Part shown: piece after piece, positions 1 through 8,012 of the stretch | Layout of the letters: each line of letters starts with the position of its first letter | How positions within the stretch are numbered: position 1 is the first letter of the stretch | DNA from: Marinomonas vulgaris | GTDB lineage: Bacteria; Pseudomonadota; Gammaproteobacteria; Pseudomonadales; Marinomonadaceae | NCBI RefSeq assembly: GCF_018145875.1 | Contig: NZ_JAGSSV010000001.1 | Span: 186,001 to 250,000, forward strand | Direction of reading: 5' to 3' | DNA length: 64,000 nt | Translations under genes and position numbers: made by a program | Notes under the pieces: generated by a model | Told to the model about the DNA's origin: nothing | What the model saw: only the letters and a program-made list of their open reading frames with translations | Database searches by the model: none

Positions 1-237
1 GCCATTCCAGACGACTCAATGATGCCCGATGAGACATTTTACAAAAGTCGAGAGTTAGTCAAGTTAGAAGCCTGTTTAGATGGGCTTGATTCCCCTCGTG
101 CAGAAATGATTAAAGCCGCTTATTTAGAAGGCCTCTCTCGCCAAGAACTTGCTGAACACTTTCATCAGCCAATAGGAACCATAAAAACCTGGCTTCATCG
201 CAGCATAAAACAGCTGCAAGGGTGCATGACGTTATGA
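1..237 (+). CDS. ECF-type RNA polymerase sigma factor, C-terminal part (cut by window edge)
   Basis: The reading frame is open to base 1, so the gene begins before the window and only about 78 residues are visible. What remains is sigma-70 region 4. A helix-turn-helix (LSRQELAEHF, then IGTIKTWLHRSIKQL) of the kind that reads the -35 element is preceded by a short linker. In ECF sigma factors this domain follows region 2, which is missing here. The TGA stop overlaps the ATG of the next gene (ATGA), and that gene encodes an RskA-like anti-sigma factor. The pair is therefore probably a translationally coupled sigma/anti-sigma module. The exact ECF subgroup (SigK-like is likely from the partner) cannot be fixed without the missing N-terminus. 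Confidence 0.85.
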   Translation, partial: AIPDDSMMPDETFYKSRELVKLEACLDGLDSPRAEMIKAAYLEGLSRQELAEHFHQPIGTIKTWLHRSIKQLQGCMTL

Positions 238-995
238 ACAAAGACGACGAAGTAAATATTAACCTACAAGCAGCAGAATATGTGCTTGGCACACTCGACA
301 AAGCAGAACGCGCTTTTGTGGAAAACGCACGCCTGAACCGTCCAGAACTCCAACAAGCCATTAATCAGTGGCAAGGCTATTTCTCAGGGCTAAACGACTA
401 CAGCACAGAAGCAACCCCAAGAAGCGAATTGTTCAATGATATCTTGGCAAAGCTTGATCAACAGGATAGCAATTTAGAAAGTACGCCTAACATCACCACA
501 GCAATGGCTGCAGATAATATTATTGACTTACAAAGCATACGCAGGAAACTCAAACGCTGGCGACTAATAGCCATTAGCACCTCAGCCATTGCAGCGTGTT
601 TGGCTGTTTTTATGGTCGTCAAACCACCTGTTACCTTAAATGGCCAAAGCAATGCTCCTTTTGTTGCTGTGTTTCAAGCGGATGATAGCCAACCGGCTTT
701 TATTATGTCATTGGATATAAACACTCAGCAGCTGACTGTCCGTCCCGTCATGGCACAGGAACAAGCAGGTAAAACCTATCAGTTATGGATCAAATCTGAC
801 GATATTGGCCCTGCACCTAAATCGTTAGGTTTGCTTACCAATGTGTCCGCACCAATACAAAAACGCATTGGCTACGAAGCTGGAGTGATTCGTAACGCAA
901 CTTTTGGTATTAGCGTTGAACCCATGGGAGGATCACCAACGGGCTCCCCAACGGGGCCTGCTATTCATGGCAAACTTTACCCTACCGCCCTGTAA
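234..995 (+). CDS. Anti-sigma factor, RskA family
   Basis: A single-pass membrane protein of 253 residues, predicted to hold the upstream sigma factor inactive. The N-terminal cytoplasmic part (about 1-105) is helical and begins with an AAEYVLGTLDKAER-type segment usual for anti-sigma-K domains. A membrane helix lies around residues 108-128 (IAISTSAIAACLAVFMVV). The periplasmic C-terminus has the RskA hallmarks: a GKTYQLWIK segment and a glycine/proline-rich end (EPMGGSPTGSPTGP). I chose the ATG at 234 because it overlaps the sigma stop codon as ATGA. An in-frame ATG at 222 would overlap more. No zinc-binding HxxxCxxC motif is present, which fits RskA rather than ZAS-type anti-sigma factors. 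The signal it senses is unknown. Confidence 0.85.
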   Translation: MNKDDEVNINLQAAEYVLGTLDKAERAFVENARLNRPELQQAINQWQGYFSGLNDYSTEATPRSELFNDILAKLDQQDSNLESTPNITTAMAADNIIDLQSIRRKLKRWRLIAISTSAIAACLAVFMVVKPPVTLNGQSNAPFVAVFQADDSQPAFIMSLDINTQQLTVRPVMAQEQAGKTYQLWIKSDDIGPAPKSLGLLTNVSAPIQKRIGYEAGVIRNATFGISVEPMGGSPTGSPTGPAIHGKLYPTAL

Positions 996-1009
996 CTCAC
1001 ACTTTTGCC

Positions 1010-1048
1010 TGTGTCTTTGCGCTCTTATCATTTCATTACAAAGACACA
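1010..1048 (+). terminator. Inverted repeat downstream of the anti-sigma gene
   Basis: TGTGTCTTTG (1010-1019) and CAAAGACACA (1039-1048) form a perfect 10-bp stem with a 19-base loop, 15 bases after the anti-sigma stop codon. No clear T-run follows, so this may be a weak terminator, an mRNA stabiliser or an operator. The call is tentative. Confidence 0.25.
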
Positions 1049-1251
1049 TGTAAACCCAGTTTTGTTAACACAGTTACAAATGTCGCTAAAATGTATCTGT
1101 AAAAACTAAGCAGGTAACATACGCCTTACAAAATCCTATTTTTAATGTAACAAGACTACAAAAAGCTCATAGGCCTCATGTAAAACTCCTCTTAAAATAT
1201 TACTCATAGTTTGAATAGATAAAAATAAAGAGACAAAGAGAGGTACACACT

Positions 1252-1881
1252 ATGAGCATTTTCATCAAAACACTAAGCACATTGACGATTTTTCTTACGT
1301 TAAGCGGCTCTATTGCGGCAGAAAGCTTGTACAGCAACAACCCTCAATCTCGCATTATGGACTCAGACACGGATGGTGTCATCGACGCCCGTGATGTCTG
1401 CGCCAACACTATTCCAGGCACGGCTGTGGACAATTATGGCTGCAATAAAATCACCGAAAAACGCCTCACAGTGCAACTTAACGTACTGTTTGATTCCGGT
1501 GACGCTCAAGTAAAACCACGCTTTTATTCTGAGTTAAGAAAACTAGCGGTTTTTTTACAAGACAACCCAGCTACCTCCGCCGTCATTGAAGGTCATACAG
1601 ATAACACAGGATCGAATGAAGCAAACCGCTCTTTGTCACAGCAACGCGCTGATGCCATTGCAGATGTGTTAGTGGACAGCTTTAGAATTCACCAACACCG
1701 CATCAAAGGCATTGGTTACGGTGAAAACAACCCTGTTGATACAAACGAAACAGAAACCGGCCGTAAGAACAACCGTCGTGTCGTCGCTGAAGTCTTCGCC
1801 AAACAACAATCACAACCGCAACGTTGGACAGTATTTAGCGTTGATAAAAACCAAAACGTCGCATTGAATAACCAGTACTAA
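1252..1881 (+). CDS. OmpA-family outer membrane / peptidoglycan-binding protein
   Basis: 209 residues, exported. A signal peptide covers about residues 1-23 and ends near SIAAE. Residues 36-63 form a calcium-binding thrombospondin type-3 style motif (DSDTDGVIDARDVC...GC), and residues 70-180 are an OmpA C-terminal domain. Its peptidoglycan-binding signature is visible as EGHTDNTGSNEAN...LSQQRADA and GYGENNP...GRKNNRRV. There is no beta-barrel domain, so it probably bridges or associates with peptidoglycan in the periplasm. The start is supported by AGAGAGG about 10 bases upstream. It follows the sigma/anti-sigma pair after a 256-base gap rich in ATGTAA/CTGTAA motifs. Regulation by that sigma factor is possible but only inferred. 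Confidence 0.85.
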   Translation: MSIFIKTLSTLTIFLTLSGSIAAESLYSNNPQSRIMDSDTDGVIDARDVCANTIPGTAVDNYGCNKITEKRLTVQLNVLFDSGDAQVKPRFYSELRKLAVFLQDNPATSAVIEGHTDNTGSNEANRSLSQQRADAIADVLVDSFRIHQHRIKGIGYGENNPVDTNETETGRKNNRRVVAEVFAKQQSQPQRWTVFSVDKNQNVALNNQY

Positions 1882-1935
1882 TTTTATTCAACGTATTCAA
1901 TTAGATAGTGCTTGCTGATATGATAGATTTATTGT

Positions 1936-2012
1936 GTCCCCGTAGCTCAGCTGGATAGAGCAATCCCCTCCTAAGGGATAGGTCGCAGGTTCAAATCCCG
2001 CCGGGGACACCA
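1936..2012 (+). tRNA. tRNA-Arg (anticodon CCT)
   Basis: A complete cloverleaf with encoded CCA. The acceptor stem GTCCCCG (1936-1942) pairs with CGGGGAC (2002-2008). The anticodon stem ATCCC/GGGAT encloses loop CTCCTAA with anticodon CCT at 1970-1972, reading AGG codons. The T arm GCAGG-TTCAAAT-CCCGC is canonical, and CCA lies at 2010-2012. It stands alone, with no second copy of its 3' end nearby that would mark an integration site. Confidence 0.97.
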
Positions 2013-2029
2013 AAATTTAAAGTTAGCAG

Positions 2030-2437
2030 TTATTCTACTTCAACCAATTCGTAGCTATGTAGGATTTTCACACCACCTTTTTCCAACATCAAAGACGCTG
2101 AGCAGTATTCTTCTGCGGACAGTTTCACCGCACGAGCCACGACGCTTTCTTTTAACTTACGACCTGTTACCACAAAGTGCACTCGAATCTCGGTGAACAC
2201 GGCAGGCACCGCATCGGCACGATCGGCGTCGATTTGCGCGACACAAGAAACGACGTCTTGGCGTGATTTTTTAAGAATGCCAACCACATCATAAGAAGTA
2301 CAGCCGCCTAACCCTGCTAACAAAAGCTCCATCGGTCTTGGCCCTGCCAATTGGTTTCCGTCGATCTCGACTTTAAACCCCGACCCTGTTTCAGCAGTAA
2401 AATGCACATCTTCTTGCCAGCTCACACTTGTTTTCAT
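2030..2437 (-). CDS. OsmC/Ohr-family protein (YhfA-like)
   Basis: 135 residues. OsmC-fold proteins are thiol peroxidases or redox-related proteins whose two conserved cysteines reduce organic hydroperoxides. Both are visible: GGCTSYDVVG (Cys about 46) and EEYCSASLML (Cys about 112). The short N-terminus and the GPRPMELLLAGLGGC motif are typical of the YhfA subgroup, whose physiological role is not settled. The gene sits 20 bases after trpC on the same strand, so it is probably the last gene of trpGDC-osmC. In pseudomonads a CRP-family gene usually lies between trpC and this OsmC gene; it is absent here. Confidence 0.85.
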   Translation of the reverse strand: MKTSVSWQEDVHFTAETGSGFKVEIDGNQLAGPRPMELLLAGLGGCTSYDVVGILKKSRQDVVSCVAQIDADRADAVPAVFTEIRVHFVVTGRKLKESVVARAVKLSAEEYCSASLMLEKGGVKILHSYELVEVE

Positions 2438-2457
2438 AACGTCACCTTACCTATTAT

Positions 2458-3273
2458 TTAAGACTGAAACATTTCTGATAATTTTTCACCTGGGTTTTCT
2501 GCACGCATAAAAGCTTCACCAACGAGGAACGCGTGAATGTCTTTTTGGCGCATCAAGGCAACGTCTTCACGGGTATGAATACCGCTTTCGGTCACAATAA
2601 GACGATCAGAAGGCACATGGTTCATCAGCTCAAAGGTGTGATTCAAACTTAATTCGAACGTATGCAGATCTCGGTTATTAATGCCCAGCAGTTCGGTTTT
2701 TGTGTATTCAAGGGCCAAATCTAATTCTGGACGACTGTGTACTTCCACCAGCACATCCATGCCTAAATCACTGGCCATATTGTCCAGCTGCTGCAATTTT
2801 TCACCACTCAAACAAGCAGCGATAAGTAAGATGCAATCAGCACCAATGGCTCGAGCTTCTAACACCTGGTATTCGTCGACAATGAAGTCCTTACGAATCA
2901 CCGGCAATTTACAAGCGCCACGGGCTTCCACGAGAAAGTCTTCGTGACCTTGGAAAAAGTCACTGTCCGTCAACACAGACAAACAGGCCGCGCCGCCTTT
3001 TTCGTAAGATTTAGCAATATCAGCGGGCTTAAAAATTTCTCGCAGCACGCCCTTACTCGGTGACGCTTTTTTGATCTCAGCAATGACACCAGCTTTACCA
3101 ATAGCAATTTGATGGCGAAGCGCTTGAGCAAAGCCACGCGGGGCATTATGAACATTGGCCACAGACGCCGCGACTTCTAGATTTCCATATGGCGTGTGCG
3201 CTTTGCGCTCGGTAATTTCTTCGTATTTACGAGCTACAATATTCTTTAAAATAGTCGGTGTTTCTACTTGCAT
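2458..3273 (-). CDS. trpC: Indole-3-glycerol-phosphate synthase
   Basis: 271 residues. It converts 1-(2-carboxyphenylamino)-1-deoxyribulose 5-phosphate to indole-3-glycerol phosphate in tryptophan synthesis. The TIM-barrel landmarks are present: [10 protein letters not shown] with the catalytic Lys, [26 protein letters not shown] with the second Lys, [11 protein letters not shown] and VTESGI. It is monofunctional, not fused to TrpF. I chose the ATG at 3273 (MQVETP...), preceded by GGAG 9 bases upstream. Longer starts would add a non-conserved extension overlapping trpD. It follows trpD with a 20-base gap. Confidence 0.97.
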   Translation of the reverse strand: MQVETPTILKNIVARKYEEITERKAHTPYGNLEVAASVANVHNAPRGFAQALRHQIAIGKAGVIAEIKKASPSKGVLREIFKPADIAKSYEKGGAACLSVLTDSDFFQGHEDFLVEARGACKLPVIRKDFIVDEYQVLEARAIGADCILLIAACLSGEKLQQLDNMASDLGMDVLVEVHSRPELDLALEYTKTELLGINNRDLHTFELSLNHTFELMNHVPSDRLIVTESGIHTREDVALMRQKDIHAFLVGEAFMRAENPGEKLSEMFQS

Positions 3274-3293
3274 TGCGCTACCGCTCCTATTGA

Positions 3294-4334
3294 TTACAAT
3301 GAGTCTGAACTCATAAAACAACGTGTAAAACTGGCCAATTCCGACATTTTCACCTTAGCTGTGCCGCCACCAATCACGTCTTCTGCGATGGTTACGCCTT
3401 CTGCTAGGCTGTCGGCAATGCCAGACACATAAATGGCTGCCCCCGCATTGAGTGCTACAATATCTCTGGCTGGGTTGATCTTGCCTTTGCCTTCTAGGGC
3501 GGTTTTGATCAACGCCAAACTTTCTGCCGCATCGCCCGCTTGTAACGACTCTATAGACTGCAAAGGAATACCAAACTCTTCTGGGGAAATCGTATATTCG
3601 GTGATATCGCCGTCTTTAAGCTCGGCCACAAAGGTTGGGGCGGCAATACTGATTTCATCCAAACCGTCTTGAGAATGAACCACCATCACATGCTCACTGC
3701 CCAAGGCTTTTAGCACCTCAGCAATAGGGCGTACCCATTTTTGATCAAACACCCCCATCACTTGGCTTTTCGCATTCGCAGGATTCGTTAAAGGACCAAG
3801 TAGGTTGAAAATGGTGCGTGTTGCCATTTCTTTACGAGGTCCCATAGCGTGCTTCATGGCCGAATGATGATTAGGCGCAAACATAAAACCTAAGCCGATT
3901 TCTTCGACACACCGACACACTTGCTCAGCATCAAGGCCAAGGTAAATGCCCGCTTGCTCCAGCACATCGGCACTGCCCGACTTAGACGAGACTGAACGAC
4001 CGCCGTGTTTCGCGACCTTGCCGCCAGCCGACGCCACCACAAAAGCCGATGCGGTGGAGACGTTAAATAGACTACCGCCATCGCCTCCGGTGCCGCAGGT
4101 GTCGACCACGTGCTCAAGATCTAAGGTCACTTTACTGGATAAGGCTCTCATTACCTGCGCCGCCGCGGTAATTTCTTCAACGGTTTCGCCTTTCATGCGT
4201 AAGCCAATTAAAAACCCGCCTATTTGCGACGGTGTGGCTTTTCCCGTCATGATGTCTGTCATCACGGCTTGCATGTCGTCACCACTCAAATCTTGGCGCT
4301 CAACCACAGCCGCAATCGCCTGTTGAATATCCAC
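3294..4334 (-). CDS. trpD: Anthranilate phosphoribosyltransferase
   Basis: 346 residues, normal length. It transfers the phosphoribosyl group of PRPP to anthranilate, the second step of tryptophan synthesis. The PRPP-binding loop is CGTGGDGG (80-87), followed by NVSTASAFV and the anthranilate-site segment [15 protein letters not shown] (about 109-123). The Mg-binding DE pair appears in QDGLDEIS. It lies between trpG and trpC on the same strand. The 93-base gap before it holds repeated TTAATAC/GTATTAA motifs that can form alternative hairpins. Confidence 0.97.
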   Translation of the reverse strand: MDIQQAIAAVVERQDLSGDDMQAVMTDIMTGKATPSQIGGFLIGLRMKGETVEEITAAAQVMRALSSKVTLDLEHVVDTCGTGGDGGSLFNVSTASAFVVASAGGKVAKHGGRSVSSKSGSADVLEQAGIYLGLDAEQVCRCVEEIGLGFMFAPNHHSAMKHAMGPRKEMATRTIFNLLGPLTNPANAKSQVMGVFDQKWVRPIAEVLKALGSEHVMVVHSQDGLDEISIAAPTFVAELKDGDITEYTISPEEFGIPLQSIESLQAGDAAESLALIKTALEGKGKINPARDIVALNAGAAIYVSGIADSLAEGVTIAEDVIGGGTAKVKMSELASFTRCFMSSDSL

Positions 4335-4377
4335 CCGCGTCTCCTATTTTTTTAAACCTTGTCGGTTAAAACCCGGC

Positions 4378-4416
4378 TTGTTAATACTGTGACTATTAAT
4401 ACGGTGTGTATTAACA
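4378..4416 (-). promoter_or_regulatory. Alternative stem-loops between trpG and trpD
   Basis: GTATTAAC at 4408-4415 can pair either with TTAATAC at 4396-4402 (7-bp stem, 5-base loop) or with GTTAATAC at 4380-4387 (8-9 bp, longer loop). Such mutually exclusive pairings could act in mRNA processing or in differential expression of trpG and trpDC. There is no direct evidence of function. Confidence 0.3.
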
Positions 4417-4427
4417 GTGTAAGAAAT

Positions 4428-5006
4428 TTATCGTGATAAGAAATTGGCTAGCAAGGCATGTCCGGCCTCGGTCAAGATGGACTCGGGATGAAATTGCACC
4501 CCTTCCACGTCCAGCGTTTTGTGCCTAAGCCCCATGATCTCATCGTTCTCGCCAGCGTCGTTTCGACTCCATGCGGTGACTTCAAGACAATCTGGTAAAT
4601 CCTCCGACGACACCACTAACGAATGGTATCGCGTCGCCGTTTGAGGGTTAGGTAATCCAGAAAAAACCGAGGTGTTATCGTGATAAATCAGCGATGTTTT
4701 GCCGTGCATGACATTTTTAGCACGAATTACCTTGCCACCAAAGACTTGCCCAATACTTTGATGGCCTAAACAAATACCTAAAACCGGAATACGACCAGAA
4801 AACGTTTCAATCGCCGCCAAAGAAATCCCCGCTTCATTAGGCGTACAAGGCCCTGGGGAGATCACCAAGTGAGAAGGCGCAAGACGCTCTATTTCATCAA
4901 GAGTGATTTCATCATTACGAAACACCTGCACATCCGCCCCTAACTCACGAAAATACTGCACAAGATTGTACGTAAAGGAATCATAGTTATCGATCATAAG
5001 TAGCAT
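4428..5006 (-). CDS. trpG: Anthranilate synthase component II (glutamine amidotransferase)
   Basis: 192 residues. This class-I amidotransferase supplies ammonia to the TrpE subunit for anthranilate formation. In many bacteria the same subunit also serves PabB in folate synthesis. The nucleophile Cys79 sits in [12 protein letters not shown], and the catalytic His/Glu pair is HPE near residues 173-175. [16 protein letters not shown] is the family N-terminus. It is first in trpG-trpD-trpC-osmC. No trpE is upstream of it or anywhere in the window, so the partner subunit must be encoded elsewhere. Confidence 0.95.
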   Translation of the reverse strand: MLLMIDNYDSFTYNLVQYFRELGADVQVFRNDEITLDEIERLAPSHLVISPGPCTPNEAGISLAAIETFSGRIPVLGICLGHQSIGQVFGGKVIRAKNVMHGKTSLIYHDNTSVFSGLPNPQTATRYHSLVVSSEDLPDCLEVTAWSRNDAGENDEIMGLRHKTLDVEGVQFHPESILTEAGHALLANFLSR

Positions 5007-5362
5007 GTAAGCTTTATCTCGTTGTCTTCATTAATTTTTTATTTAAAACAAGTTAACGCTTGCCCCTCACGATTTCCTGTTGTGCCATTGAGTGGACAAA
5101 AGGTCGTTGATTAAAAATTAAGGTGGAAGCAAATCAATAACTAAAAAAGGACATGAATAATGACACTCGGATATTTTATCACTTAATAGAAGCCTTTCAC
5201 ATTAGCTTGAATAGGTTCTGGTGGACTAATAAAGGTAAGACATTTGTTTAAAACAAAACACCAACTTTCCCGCCGTCTATTTAAGCGGGTCGGTTGATGC
5301 TTTTCTGCTTGGGGAATGGTGTGAAAAGAAAGGCACTTACAACTTAAATAATGGCTGAGCCG
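5007..5362. other. 356-base intergenic region upstream of trpG
   Basis: It should carry the promoter of trpGDC (minus strand) and the terminator of the minus-strand gene ending at 5363. I cannot place a convincing -35/-10 pair. On the plus strand it contains a 32-codon frame (5153-5251) with two adjacent Trp codons, and an imperfect hairpin at 5258-5322. No RNA gene is recognised. Confidence 0.5.
5250..5322 (-). terminator. Possible terminator of the DUF3726 operon
   Basis: Read on the minus strand, ACACCA (5322-5317) and TGGTGT (5263-5258) form an outer stem. TTCCC/GGGAA extends it, and CCCGC/GCGGG (5289-5285 with 5273-5269) forms an inner or alternative stem. A T-rich tail (TTTTGTTTTAAA, from 5258 down) follows. 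The large loop makes this a weak prediction. Confidence 0.3.
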
Positions 5363-6106
5363 CTACCCTGCTCCTAAGCTAGAAAGTAGGCTGTTCTCGA
5401 CCAAGATTCCCGCTCCTATGCGGTTTATGTCTTCCCAAAGCGCTTCAGTGATATCGATGCCTTGATTGACACTCTGGGTTTTGTTTTCTTCTACTTGGCG
5501 CGCTGAAATATGATAAGCCTTTCGATTACCATAGGAATTTTGCAAAGACGAGGTCAGATCAACACGAGAACTGCAGACGATCGTCAGGGACTGAAGATCG
5601 TCCCCATCGGTATGCAAATTAGTCAACGCTTGGCTATAACTCGGATATCTGGCATTCGCTTTAATCGCCGCGGTATGTTCAGTGACAGACGAGCCTTGGT
5701 TTTTCCAGTACGCCACTACACTGATGCCACGACGTCCACAATCCGTTAAGGCCTTCAAAATGAACTTTCTATTATGACAATTGTGAACCGTGATGGTCGC
5801 GATGCCGGTTTCCAACGCTTTTGCATGGGCAAGATCCACCGCGGCGGCAATGCAATTGAGTGCGCTGCGTCCATGACTATTAATCACCGCAGAGGTTTTG
5901 TCCTCATAAATAACCGTACTCAGAGGCTTGTCGGAGTCTATTTTGATGTATGGCAAGGCATTCAGAAGCTCTTGTAACCCATCTAAACCATGTTTTTCTA
6001 GCCACAAAACCATGTTGCTTGCGTCTTCATAGTTTCCCACAAAATATTCAGAAGCCTGAAAGCAGCGCTGCAGAGCACTTTTTAACTCATTCATTGATAT
6101 GTGCAC
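5363..6106 (-). CDS. DUF3726-like protein of unknown function
   Basis: 247 residues, soluble, no signal peptide. The N-terminus (MNELKSALQRCFQA, then ASNMVLWLEKHGLDGLQELL) resembles proteins annotated DUF3726. As I recall, these tend to lie beside Ldh-family oxidoreductases and imino-acid catabolic genes. I assign the family from memory of this N-terminal pattern only, and no function is known. The likely start is GTG at 6106, because AGGAG lies 7 bases upstream and overlaps the stop codon of the preceding gene. ATG at 6094 is the alternative. The gap to the upstream 569-residue gene is only 10 bases, so the two are surely co-transcribed. Confidence 0.6.
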   Translation of the reverse strand: MHISMNELKSALQRCFQASEYFVGNYEDASNMVLWLEKHGLDGLQELLNALPYIKIDSDKPLSTVIYEDKTSAVINSHGRSALNCIAAAVDLAHAKALETGIATITVHNCHNRKFILKALTDCGRRGISVVAYWKNQGSSVTEHTAAIKANARYPSYSQALTNLHTDGDDLQSLTIVCSSRVDLTSSLQNSYGNRKAYHISARQVEENKTQSVNQGIDITEALWEDINRIGAGILVENSLLSSLGAG

Positions 6107-6116
6107 GAAACGTCTC

Positions 6117-7826
6117 CTATTGTTTTGGTGCCAAAGGCATAAACCAATCATCATTAAATGTACCGCCGATATCCTCTAGTAAAGGGGCACCCTGATACAT
6201 GGTGTTTCGAACCCACAACTTCGACCGCGGATCAAATTTACTGACACCAAAAAACGCCAGTTTTGCTCTCAATAAATGCATAGGTAAGACATTTCGGTCT
6301 AAAAGATTGCCCTGAATGTCTCCGTACATGCAACGATTCATGCTTTGAATGCGTCTTACGATGCCTCGCAATTTAGGCGCGGCGACCATGAATCTGGCCG
6401 TTGTGTGTTCGGGGTTTTCCGCCACATAGGCACACAGTTGGTCGTAACATTTACGCACCGCGTAACCGACCCCTAACGCCATCTGCTTACTTTTACCCTG
6501 CTCTTTTTCAGCATTGCCTAGTCTCGGTTCCATTTTGTCTTCGGAGCGATACCAAAAGGTTTCTTTTGCACCTTCTTTGGTAAAATCTATATCCAATGCC
6601 CAACGATAACTCTGCTCGATCACTTCTTTTAAGGTTTGCACCGGCATCACAGGGTCAAGGTCTAAAAACTCTTCTTCGCAATGATGGTCTTCCAAGTCGT
6701 CTACTAACTCTGGATAAAGCTCTAGCAAAATCGATACGAGCAACTCTTGTGTTTGCAAAGAGCAATGCGCTTCTGACCAAGACATAAGCGAATCCCAACT
6801 ACTTACCTGCTGATGCTCGCTGCTTTGAAGTGCACTGAGCTCTTTTACCACTTGCAGATTATTTTGCGTTTGCCATTCGTCCTCGGTTTTGGTTTCTTGC
6901 GTGTGCTGAATACAGCGCGACAGGAGTTCTTCAAAATGACGTTGCACTCGGTGATCGATATAGCCCAAGGTTCTGACTCTTGCCAGCCCAAGTTCTCGCA
7001 TGGTGATCCACTGATTAATTAACACAGGATGGTTCACTAAATAGGGCGCCATCCCTAAGCCTGTTGAATTACCAATACCAAAATAGCGCTTAATATTTAC
7101 ATCCATAGGCGTAAAGGTTGTGGCAGATTTATGCTGGGCGATATGCTCGGCTTGAAAGAGGCTGAAGTTGCGTATCATGAAACACACAAACATTTCCGCA
7201 GAAAAGGGTCGTTCGAAATCTGGCCAGTTATGTTTCACTTTTTCCCAATCGGCCATACCCAGTTTGCCGCTACCATACACAGCCGTGGTGCGATACAAGT
7301 AGCCAATATCGGTGATTTTCTCTATGTCAGGCTGCTTTCCAGATGCAAGTTGATCGACAACGTAATCAAAATTTCTGGCACTGCGATTGGCGCGGGATAA
7401 TACAAATACTCGAGAGTCGACCCTACCCGCTTCTTGTTTTGGCACGTTCTGGCGCAGTCGCTCAAGATAAACAGAATCCACCTCGCCTTCTACCAAGGCC
7501 ATGGTTAAATCCCATTTTGTCGCGATAACACGATCGTTTCTTTCATCACTGGATAAGTAATTGGAAAAAATCACGAAGCTAAACACACCATGGGACGCTT
7601 TGATCCTATACACAAAGGTACCGTACCCCTCATGATCAAGATCAACGAGACTTGCGCTTATTTGCCAGCGCTCTCGCATTATGCGTCGCACAAGAATACG
7701 CATAAAACTCAAGCGACTTTGGTGCATCGAGCCCAATCGCTCCAGATTCATTACCAAATCAGGGCTTCGAAGCGGTAACGCATTACTCCCCCTAAGCGCT
7801 GCTCGGATCGTTGCAGAGGTTGTCAT
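6117..7826 (-). CDS. Conserved-looking protein of unknown function, 569 residues
   Basis: I do not recognise this protein. It has no signal peptide or membrane helix, so it is probably cytoplasmic. It is rich in charged and aromatic residues. There is a basic N-terminal part (RILVRRIMRERW), a glycine-containing stretch near the middle (KRYFGIGNSTGLGMAPYLVN, about residues 245-264), and an acidic segment (ELVDDLEDHHCEEEFLDLD, about 375-393). No ATP, SAM or FAD motif is obvious to me. The ATG at 7826 has AAGGA 8 bases upstream. It is first of a two-gene operon with the DUF3726-like gene and sits beside the LysR-ALDH-M19-BCCT-Ldh cluster, so a role in that pathway is inferred from position only. 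Confidence 0.75.
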   Translation of the reverse strand: MTTSATIRAALRGSNALPLRSPDLVMNLERLGSMHQSRLSFMRILVRRIMRERWQISASLVDLDHEGYGTFVYRIKASHGVFSFVIFSNYLSSDERNDRVIATKWDLTMALVEGEVDSVYLERLRQNVPKQEAGRVDSRVFVLSRANRSARNFDYVVDQLASGKQPDIEKITDIGYLYRTTAVYGSGKLGMADWEKVKHNWPDFERPFSAEMFVCFMIRNFSLFQAEHIAQHKSATTFTPMDVNIKRYFGIGNSTGLGMAPYLVNHPVLINQWITMRELGLARVRTLGYIDHRVQRHFEELLSRCIQHTQETKTEDEWQTQNNLQVVKELSALQSSEHQQVSSWDSLMSWSEAHCSLQTQELLVSILLELYPELVDDLEDHHCEEEFLDLDPVMPVQTLKEVIEQSYRWALDIDFTKEGAKETFWYRSEDKMEPRLGNAEKEQGKSKQMALGVGYAVRKCYDQLCAYVAENPEHTTARFMVAAPKLRGIVRRIQSMNRCMYGDIQGNLLDRNVLPMHLLRAKLAFFGVSKFDPRSKLWVRNTMYQGAPLLEDIGGTFNDDWFMPLAPKQ

Positions 7827-7906
7827 GATGTGTTCCTTTTATGTGATTCATCATTGTGTCGTGACGTTTATGATGGATTTTTTAAACTCTTTTTTGTCAC
7901 TATGAT

Positions 7907-7924
7907 TTGTCTGATTATAGACAA
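7907..7924. promoter_or_regulatory. Operator-like inverted repeat TTGTCT-N6-AGACAA
   Basis: A perfect 6-bp inverted repeat (TTGTCT, spacer GATTAT, AGACAA) lies 81 bases upstream of the 569-residue gene, in its promoter region. Its ATAGACAA half-site recurs in the 14-bp inverted repeat at 14240-14279 beyond the other end of the cluster. The geometry resembles GntR-family operators. No GntR gene is in the window, so the binder is unknown. Confidence 0.35.
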
Positions 7925-8012
7925 CGACCTGCATCATCCTTCAAAGAAACACACGGAATCAAATCAAAAGCACCTATCGTTTGATAAGAAACCCTTATTT
8001 TATGTATTGGTA

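Noticed and set aside
1936-2012. tRNA-Arg as an integration site for an island
   Set aside because: No integrase and no repeat of the tRNA 3' end nearby; trp genes follow directly.
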